Source of the DNA: Pseudoroseicyclus_A sp041714655
Lineage (GTDB): Bacteria > Pseudomonadota > Alphaproteobacteria > Rhodobacterales > Rhodobacteraceae
Assembly (NCBI RefSeq): GCF_041714655.1
Contig: NZ_CP168219.1
Location: forward strand, 930,001-994,000
Direction: 5' to 3'
DNA length: 64,000 bases
In this document: piece by piece, positions 58,229 through 64,000 of the stretch
Layout: every line of letters starts with the position of its first letter
Numbering within the stretch: the stretch's first letter is position 1
Notes under the pieces: model-generated
The model's input: only the letters and a program-made list of their open reading frames with translations
The model's database searches: none
Told to the model about the DNA's origin: nothing
Program-made: the position numbers and the translations under genes

Positions 58229-58571
58229 CGGCCGCTTCCTTCTCTTGCAAGTCTGCGATCACGTCATCGAGCCCGTCGAAGCGCGCGGCCCAGAGCCGGC
58301 GGTACTCCTCGATCCAGGCGGCTTCCTCGGCGAGGGCGCGGGCGCCGAGCCGGCAGGTGCGGATGCGGCCGACCTTCTGCGTCGTGACCAGCCCCGCCTC
58401 CTCGAGGATGCCCACATGCTTGCGGATGCCGGTGAGCGTCATGTCGAAGCGGCCGGCGAGGTCGCTGATCGAGGCGTCGGCGCCGGCCAGCGCCTCGAGC
58501 ACGCCGCGCCGCGTCGGGTCCGCAAGGGCGGCAAAGGTGGCGTCGAAGCCCTTGTGAGATAACTGAACCAT
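58212..58571 (-). CDS. ArsR family helix-turn-helix regulator (SRPBCC-associated type)
   Basis: The 119-residue repressor has a winged helix: FAALADPTRRGVLEALAG, ISDLAGRFDMTLTGIRKHVGILEEAGLVTTQKVGR. There are no metal-binding Cys pairs, so it is not a metal sensor. The ATG at 58571 is chosen; a GTG 18 bases upstream is possible. The start codon sits in the middle of a perfect 20-bp palindrome, and no ribosome-binding site precedes it. Confidence 0.9.
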   Translation of the reverse strand: MVQLSHKGFDATFAALADPTRRGVLEALAGADASISDLAGRFDMTLTGIRKHVGILEEAGLVTTQKVGRIRTCRLGARALAEEAAWIEEYRRLWAARFDGLDDVIADLQEKEAADGPHD

Positions 58572-58581
58572 ATGGTTCAGT
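58562..58581. promoter_or_regulatory. Perfect palindromic operator over the ArsR-type gene start
   Basis: ACTGAACCATATGGTTCAGT is its own reverse complement over 20 bp, and its central CATATG contains the regulator's start codon. It is the probable autoregulatory site of the ArsR-type protein, shared with the divergent cydD side about 100 bases away. Confidence 0.8.
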
Positions 58582-58675
58582 GTTGGCACGGGCCCGCACG
58601 ACCCGCAAGAGGAATTGTCGCAGTCGCCAAGGGCGGGGGGCGCCGATAGAAGGGGCGCCGACGGAAGGGAGCCGC

Positions 58676-60349
58676 ATGTCAGACGCCGCCACAGACGCCC
58701 CCGCCCTGCCGCCCCGCGCGGCGGCGGAGGCCCGGCTCTTCGGGCCGATCCGGGCGCGGCTGCGGCTGGCGGGCGGGCTCTCGATCGCCGCAGGGCTGCT
58801 CTGGCCCGTGCAGGCGGCGGCCATCGCGCTGGTGATCTCCGGCTGGGTGGCAGAGGGGGTCTCCGCCGCGCGGCTGGCGGCGGGGCTCGGCGCCTTTTTC
58901 GGCGCGGCGCTCCTCCGCGCGGTGCTGGAGCATCGCGCCGGCGGCATCCTCTTTGTGGCGGCGGAGAGCGCCATCGCCGCCGAGCGCGCGCGGCTCATCC
59001 GCCGCGCCGCCCGGGCCCCTTCCTCCGCCGGCTCGGCGGCCCTTGCCGCGCTCGCGGTGCAGAAGCTCCAGCTCCTCGCGCCGCTCGTCACCCGCTACCG
59101 GCTGGCGATGTGGCGGGTGTCCGTCCTGCCGCTGGTGCTGGCGGCGCTGGCCTTCTCGCTTTCCTGGGTCGTCGGGCTGATCTTCCTCGTGGCCGGGCCG
59201 CTGATCCCCGTCTTCATGGCGCTGATCGGCATGGCGGCCGAGGATGCCGCGAAGCGGCAGATGGCCGAGGTCGGCAGCATGAACGCCATGCTGATGGAGC
59301 GGCTCTCGGCGCTGCTCGACATCCGCCTTCTCGGCGCGTCGGAGAGGGCGGCGGCGGCCTTCGGGGCGCGGGCGGAGGCGCTGAGGGAGCGGACCATGGC
59401 CGTGCTCCGCATCGCCTTCCTCTCCTCCACCGTGCTCGAGCTGCTCGCCGCCGTCGGCCTCGCCATGGTGGCGGTCTTCGTGGGCTTCACGCTCCTCGGC
59501 GTGATCCGCATCGGGAGCTGGGGCGGGTCGCTCACGCTGGGGCAGGGGCTCTTCCTCCTCCTCATCGCGCCGGAGGTCTTCCAGCCCTTCCGCGACCTCG
59601 CCGCCGCCTGGCACGACCGCGCCGCCGCGGCCGCCGTCCTTTCCGAGCTCGATGCGCTCGAAGCGGAGCCGCGGGTGGAGATGATCGGGCAGGGCGCCGC
59701 CGTGCCGCCGCTGCCGGGCCGCTTCTCGCTGGCGCTCCGCGGTGCCGTCGCGGCGCTGCCGGGGCAGTCGGTGCCGCTGCCCGATCTGGCGCTCGGCCCG
59801 GGGGAGGCGCTGGCGATCACCGGGCCGAGCGGGGTGGGCAAGAGCACGGCGCTCGCCGCCATCGCCGGGCTGGTGCCCTTGGGCGCCGGGGCGGTGGAGG
59901 TCTGCGGCCAGAGGCTCGGGCCTGAGACGGCCGACGCCTGGCGCGCCCGCATCGCCTTCGTGCCCCAGCGTGTGCATGTGCCCGATGCGCCGCTCGGCAC
60001 CTGGCTCGACCCGCGCGGCACCGGCGCCGACCCCTGGCCGGCGCTCCGCCTCGCCGATGCGGACGCCCTCGTCCGCCGCCTGCCGGAGGGGCTCGCGACG
60101 CGGCTGGGCGAGAGGGGCGGCGGCGTCTCCGGCGGCGAGGCGAGGCGGCTGATGCTGGCGCGGGCCGTGATGGCGGGCGGAGACCTCATCCTCGCCGACG
60201 AGCCCACCGCCGATCTCGACGCCGAGACGGCGGGCCGCATCATCGCCGCCCTCGCCCGCATCCGCGCCGAGGGACGGGCGCTGATCGTCGCCACCCATGA
60301 CCCGGCGCTGGCCGAGGCCATGGGTGCTCAGGAGGAGATGGGGGCGTGA
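58676..60349 (+). CDS. cydD: Thiol reductant ABC exporter subunit CydD
   Basis: The 557-residue half-transporter, with CydC, exports cysteine and glutathione to the periplasm and is needed to assemble cytochrome bd. The membrane domain (about 25-320) is followed by an ATPase domain. That domain has Walker A GPSGVGKST (383-391), signature VSGGEARRLMLARA and Walker B LILADEPTADLD. A gaaggga ribosome-binding site precedes the ATG at 58676. It heads a cydD-(small ORF)-cydC-cydA series. Confidence 0.93.
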   Translation: MSDAATDAPALPPRAAAEARLFGPIRARLRLAGGLSIAAGLLWPVQAAAIALVISGWVAEGVSAARLAAGLGAFFGAALLRAVLEHRAGGILFVAAESAIAAERARLIRRAARAPSSAGSAALAALAVQKLQLLAPLVTRYRLAMWRVSVLPLVLAALAFSLSWVVGLIFLVAGPLIPVFMALIGMAAEDAAKRQMAEVGSMNAMLMERLSALLDIRLLGASERAAAAFGARAEALRERTMAVLRIAFLSSTVLELLAAVGLAMVAVFVGFTLLGVIRIGSWGGSLTLGQGLFLLLIAPEVFQPFRDLAAAWHDRAAAAAVLSELDALEAEPRVEMIGQGAAVPPLPGRFSLALRGAVAALPGQSVPLPDLALGPGEALAITGPSGVGKSTALAAIAGLVPLGAGAVEVCGQRLGPETADAWRARIAFVPQRVHVPDAPLGTWLDPRGTGADPWPALRLADADALVRRLPEGLATRLGERGGGVSGGEARRLMLARAVMAGGDLILADEPTADLDAETAGRIIAALARIRAEGRALIVATHDPALAEAMGAQEEMGA

Positions 60350-60624
60350 GCGGGGCGGGGAGGCTTTGCGGAGGGGTGCGCCGGGCCGGTGGTTGGGCGC
60401 CGGACGCCATGCGCGCCGCGGTGGTGCGGGGGAGGGCGCCGGCCTCGTCCGCCCTTCGCGGCGCCGCGACGTCGCGCCTGCCCGCAGGCCACCTCATGGC
60501 CCGGCTCTTCGGCTCTGTCGGTCCAGCACCCGAGGTCGCGGCTCGTGGGACGCCGCCGGCCGTCGCGGTCCCTGTCATGGACGAGGCGCCGCCCGTCCTC
60601 CCCCGCCCGGAGGCCACCCCATGA
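60346..60624 (+). CDS. Possible 92-residue protein between cydD and cydC
   Basis: A GTG start overlaps the cydD stop (GTGA) and the TGA overlaps the cydC ATG (ATGA), so this frame exactly fills the gap. Third codon positions are strongly GC, as in real genes here. The protein would be rich in Ala, Gly, Arg and Pro, with no recognised domain, signal or membrane segment. It could be an unannotated gene or chance open frame in high-GC spacer. Confidence 0.4.
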   Translation: MSGAGRLCGGVRRAGGWAPDAMRAAVVRGRAPASSALRGAATSRLPAGHLMARLFGSVGPAPEVAARGTPPAVAVPVMDEAPPVLPRPEATP

Positions 60625-62213
60625 CCCCGCTTCTCCGCACCCTCCGCCTCCTCCTCGGCGCCGCCCCCTGGGCGATGGCGCGGGGGGCGGCGCTGGCGGT
60701 GCTGGTGCTCGTCATGGGCGCGGCGCTTCTCGGGCTTTCCGGCTGGTTCATCACGGCGACGGGGCTCGCTGGGCTGGCCGGGATCGGCATCGCCTTCGAC
60801 GTCTTCCGCCCGTCCGCCGGGGTGCGCTTCCTCGCCCTCGGCCGCACCGCCGCGCGCTATGGCGAGCGGCTCCTGACCCATGACGCCACGCTCCGCGCGC
60901 TCGCGGCGCTGCGCGTCACGCTCCTGCGCCGCCATGCCGGGCTCGGCGCCCGGGCGCTGGCGCGGCTGCGGGGGGAGGCGGCGCTGACGCGGATGGTGGC
61001 GGATGTGGATGCGCTCGACGGGCTGGTCCTGCGGCTGGCGCTGCCGGGGATGGCGGCGGTGGTCACACACCTCGCCGCCTTCGCAGGGCTCGCCTGGATC
61101 GTCGGCCTGCCGGTGGCGGCCATGGTGGCCGGGCTCTACCTGCCGGGCGCGGCGCTGGTGCTCTGGCGGCTGGCGCGGCGGAGCCTCGTGCCCTCGGCCG
61201 CGGCGGAGGACGGGGCGCAGGCGCTCCGGCGGGCGATCATCGACATGATCCGCGACCGGGAGGCGCTGATCCTCTCCGGCGCGCTCGGGGCGCGGGAGGA
61301 GGCGCTCATCGCCCTCGACGCCAGCGCCCGGGCCGAGGCGGCGGCGGTCGAGCGGGCGGAGCGGGGCGCCGGGGCGCTGCTCGCGCTCCTCTCCGCCCTT
61401 GCCGCCGCCGGGGCGCTGGGCGCCGGCGGCTGGCTTCTGGCGGAGGGGCGGGTGGACCCGGCGGTTGCCGCCATCGGGCTCTTCGTGGCGCTGGCGCTCG
61501 CCGAGACGCTGGCGCCCCTCGCGCGCGGCCTCGCCGAGCTCGGGCGCACCGGCGCCGCCGCCGCGCGGGTGGAGGCGGCACCGGAGCCCCCCGCCGCCCC
61601 GCGCCCGCCCTTGCCGCCGGCCCCGATCCTCGAGGTCCCGAGGCTCGGCCTCACCCTCGCCCCCGGCACGGCGGTCGCGCTCACCGGCCCCTCCGGCGCG
61701 GGCAAGAGCACGCTCTTGCTGGCCATCGCCGGGCTCCTGCCGGCCGAGGGCATCACCCTCGCCGGCAAGCCGCCGGAGGCCTGGAGCGACGCCTCGCTCC
61801 GCGCCCGCGTGACGCTGCTGCCGCAGCGGAGCGCCCTCATCGCCGGCAGCATCCGCGAGAACCTGACGCTGGCCGCCGGTGACCCCGATGCGGCGCTCGA
61901 GGCCGTGCTTGCGGCCGTGTGGCTGACCCGCCCCCTCCGCCCCCGCGGCGGGTTAGAGGCAAGGCTCGGCGAGGGCGGCGCCGGGCTCTCCGGCGGGCAG
62001 GCGCGGCGGCTGGCGCTGGCGCGGGCGCTGCTGGCCCGGCCGGACATCCTCCTCCTCGACGAGCCGACCGAGGGGCTCGATGCCGAGACGGCGGCGGCGG
62101 TCCTTCAGGCCGTCCGCGACGCCCTGCCGCAGGCGGCGCTTCTCGTCGCGCTCCACAAGGGCGCGGGGCATCCGATCTTCGATGCGACGCTCCGTCTCGA
62201 CGCAGGGAGTTAA
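60621..62213 (+). CDS. cydC: Thiol reductant ABC exporter subunit CydC
   Basis: The 530-residue partner of CydD has a membrane domain that includes the CydC-type LLGLSGWFITATGLAGL near the N-terminus and FRPSAGVRFLALGRTAARYGERL. The ATPase domain has Walker A GPSGAGKST (356-364), signature LSGGQARRLALARALLARPDILLLDEPTEGLD. The ATG at 60621 overlaps the end of the possible small gene. cydA begins 120 bases later. Confidence 0.93.
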   Translation: MTPLLRTLRLLLGAAPWAMARGAALAVLVLVMGAALLGLSGWFITATGLAGLAGIGIAFDVFRPSAGVRFLALGRTAARYGERLLTHDATLRALAALRVTLLRRHAGLGARALARLRGEAALTRMVADVDALDGLVLRLALPGMAAVVTHLAAFAGLAWIVGLPVAAMVAGLYLPGAALVLWRLARRSLVPSAAAEDGAQALRRAIIDMIRDREALILSGALGAREEALIALDASARAEAAAVERAERGAGALLALLSALAAAGALGAGGWLLAEGRVDPAVAAIGLFVALALAETLAPLARGLAELGRTGAAAARVEAAPEPPAAPRPPLPPAPILEVPRLGLTLAPGTAVALTGPSGAGKSTLLLAIAGLLPAEGITLAGKPPEAWSDASLRARVTLLPQRSALIAGSIRENLTLAAGDPDAALEAVLAAVWLTRPLRPRGGLEARLGEGGAGLSGGQARRLALARALLARPDILLLDEPTEGLDAETAAAVLQAVRDALPQAALLVALHKGAGHPIFDATLRLDAGS

Positions 62214-62333
62214 CGAAAAGGCTAAACCCCGCCCGCCAATGGTGCTATCCGGCTTGCGCATGGCGGCAATCCTCGCGCCGGCTCCCTGGCGCCTCTCCCT
62301 TCGGCCGCGTGCTGACCAGAGGAGACCCGTGCC

Positions 62334-63995
62334 GTGGTTCTCGATGTCGTCGAGCTGTCCCGCCTGCAATTCGCCCTGACGGCGATGTATCACTTCCTCT
62401 TCGTGCCGCTGACGCTGGGCCTCAGCGTTCTCGTCGCCATCATGGAGACGGTCTACGTCATGACCGGCCGGCCGATCTGGCGGCAGATGACGAAGTTCTG
62501 GGGTACGCTCTTCGGCATCAACTTCGTCCTCGGCGTCGCCACCGGCATCACCATGGAATTCCAGTTCGGCATGAACTGGAGCTATTACAGCCATTACGTC
62601 GGCGACATCTTCGGGGCGCCGCTCGCCATCGAGGGGCTGATGGCCTTCTTCCTCGAGGCGACCTTCGTCGGGCTCTTCTTCTTCGGCTGGGACAAGCTCA
62701 GCCGCGTAGGGCACCTCGTCACCGCCTGGCTCGTCGCCATCGGCTCGAACTTCTCGGCGCTGTGGATCCTCATCGCCAACGGCTGGATGCAGAACCCCGT
62801 CGGCGCATCGTTCAACCCCGAGACGATGCGCATGGAGCTCGACAACTTCTTCGAGGTGCTCTTCAACGAGGTCGCCCAGGCGAAGTTCGTCCATACCGTC
62901 TCGGCCGGCTATGTCACCGCCTCGGTCTTCGTGCTCGGCGTCTCGGCCTGGTACCTGCTGAAGGGCCGCCATATCGAGCTGGCCCGCCGGTCGATCACCG
63001 TCGCCGCCTCCTTCGGGCTGGCCTCGGCGCTCTCCGTCGTCGTCCTCGGCGACGAGAGCGGCTATTCGACGAGCCACACCCAGCGCATGAAGCTCGCCGC
63101 GATGGAAGGCATGTGGGAGACGCATCCCGCCCCCGCCGCCTTCACAATCTTCGGCATCCCCGATGTCGCCGACCGCGAGACGCATTACGCCGTCGAGGTG
63201 CCCTGGGTCATGGGGCTGATCGGCACGAGGTCGCTGACGACCGAGATCCCCGGCATCAACGATCTGGTGGAGGAGGCCGACCAGCGCATCCGCTCGGGCA
63301 TCATCGCCTATGACGCGCTGATGACCATCCGCGAGGAGCGGGACGAGACCTCCGAACAGGTGCGCAACACCTTCGAGGTGAATTCCGAGAACCTCGGCTT
63401 CGCCTTCCTGCTGCTGCGCTACATGGACGATCCGCGGGGCGCGACGGATGAAGAGATCGCCAGGGCGGCGACGGACACGATCCCCGGCGTCCTGCCGATC
63501 TTTTGGGCCTTCCGCATCATGGTGGGGCTCGGCTTCGCCTTCATCGCGGTGATGGTCTATTTCTTCTGGCGCTCCTCGTTCCGGCAGCAGAGCTATCCGC
63601 GCTGGGCGCTCAGGCTCGCCGTCGTCATCATCCCCGCGCCCTGGATCGCCGCCGAGCTCGGCTGGTTCGTCGCCGAATACGGGCGCCAGCCCTGGACGGT
63701 GGACAGCGTGCTACCGACGGCGCTGTCGGTCAGCCACCTCAGCGCGCAGGACCTGCTCTTCACCATCGCCGGCTTCGTGCTCTTCTACACCGTGCTCTTC
63801 GTCATCGAGATGGGGCTCATGCTGAAGTACATCCGCAAGGGGCCGACGCAGGACGTGGAAGAGACCGACGCCTGGGAGGCGCGGCACGAGCACCGCCTGC
63901 GCACCCATGACGGGCGGGGGCCCTTCGCCCCGGCCGGCGCCTCCGCCGCTTCGGCGGTGGATGACGGCGACCCCAGCCCCACGCCCGCGGAGTAG
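62334..63995 (+). CDS. cydA: Cytochrome bd ubiquinol oxidase subunit I
   Basis: The 553-residue inner-membrane quinol oxidase subunit carries all three hemes. Heme ligands His20 (AMYHFLFVP), His187 (AKFVHTVSAG) and Met396 (FRIMVGLG) match the E. coli positions. Glu100 and Glu108 are the conserved proton-path residues. Quinol-site Lys253 and Glu258 are present in QRMKLAAME. The Q-loop is of the long type, as in E. coli. GWFVAEYGRQPW (443-454) is intact. The start is GTG, with gaggag at 62319-62324. cydB would follow beyond the window end. Confidence 0.95.
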   Translation: MVLDVVELSRLQFALTAMYHFLFVPLTLGLSVLVAIMETVYVMTGRPIWRQMTKFWGTLFGINFVLGVATGITMEFQFGMNWSYYSHYVGDIFGAPLAIEGLMAFFLEATFVGLFFFGWDKLSRVGHLVTAWLVAIGSNFSALWILIANGWMQNPVGASFNPETMRMELDNFFEVLFNEVAQAKFVHTVSAGYVTASVFVLGVSAWYLLKGRHIELARRSITVAASFGLASALSVVVLGDESGYSTSHTQRMKLAAMEGMWETHPAPAAFTIFGIPDVADRETHYAVEVPWVMGLIGTRSLTTEIPGINDLVEEADQRIRSGIIAYDALMTIREERDETSEQVRNTFEVNSENLGFAFLLLRYMDDPRGATDEEIARAATDTIPGVLPIFWAFRIMVGLGFAFIAVMVYFFWRSSFRQQSYPRWALRLAVVIIPAPWIAAELGWFVAEYGRQPWTVDSVLPTALSVSHLSAQDLLFTIAGFVLFYTVLFVIEMGLMLKYIRKGPTQDVEETDAWEARHEHRLRTHDGRGPFAPAGASAASAVDDGDPSPTPAE

Positions 63996-64000
63996 CGCCC

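Noticed and set aside
62214..62333. FNR/Anr box before cydA
   Set aside because: I searched for a TTGAT-N4-ATCAA-like site in the 120-base gap and found no acceptable match.

Overview
This 64 kb, very GC-rich window with strong third-position GC looks like the chromosome of an alphaproteobacterium, most likely Rhodobacterales (Rhodobacteraceae/Paracoccaceae). The reasons are the gene order rlpA-like - dacC - tmk - holB - tatD next to tRNA-Ser(UGA), hairpin sequences typical of that order, the many dctPQM and tctABC type solute importers, and cydDC followed by cydA. No phage gene, transposase, integrase, rRNA or CRISPR array was seen.

Layout. (1) 1-4.5 kb: housekeeping genes on the minus strand (start of tatD, holB, tmk, dacC, an rlpA-like SPOR lipoprotein), then tRNA-Ser(UGA) on the plus strand. 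(2) 4.7-13.0 kb: a peptide-type ABC importer (solute-binding protein, two permeases, fused double ATPase) with an alpha/beta hydrolase and a C45-type N-terminal-nucleophile acyltransferase/amidase. A regulator with two winged-helix domains in tandem lies beside it. The same 28-bp element, two ttttg boxes spaced 20 bp apart, stands in front of both halves of the system. (3) 13.0-27.1 kb: two divergent operons for nitrogen-compound breakdown: a glutamine-synthetase-like ligase with a PuuC-like aldehyde dehydrogenase, and a second aldehyde dehydrogenase, a MOSC/flavin/ferredoxin reductase, two class III aminotransferases, a hydroxyacid dehydrogenase, a BKACE beta-keto acid cleavage enzyme, and two paralogous NylB-like serine amidases flanking an FCD regulator. 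Regions 2 and 3 together read as an import-hydrolyse-transaminate-oxidise route for an amide or omega-amino compound, substrate unknown.

(4) 27.3-36.3 kb: a tripartite tricarboxylate transporter (TctA, TctB, TctC) with a FAH-family hydrolase, RraA-like aldolase, flavin-reductase-like protein, cupin, MFS exporter, CMD-family protein and an IclR regulator. An inverted repeat built on TTGTTCCA/TGGAACAA stands before both the hydrolase/transporter operon and tctC. (5) 36.3-43.1 kb: a region of looser base composition with a broken response-regulator fragment, an AraC regulator, and a three-gene operon for a membrane protein, a 1088-residue exported VWA protein and a secreted Cys-containing protein. 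None of the three is assignable to a known pathway. (6) 43.2-57.7 kb: a TRAP-transporter catabolic cluster with a fused DctQM permease, two paralogous DctP proteins, two hydroxyisobutyrate-type dehydrogenases, a PcaC-like protein, a lactonase-like metallohydrolase, two SDRs, MmgE/PrpD, an FCD regulator, an aldehyde dehydrogenase and a GMC oxidoreductase. The 13-bp box TTGTATTATYGTA occurs in all three divergent promoter regions of this cluster and defines a probable local regulon.

(7) 57.7-64 kb: an ArsR-type repressor/SRPBCC pair with a perfect 20-bp palindrome over the repressor start codon, then cydD, a possible 92-codon gene, cydC and cydA (long-Q-loop cytochrome bd subunit I). Strong hairpins punctuate the transcription units.
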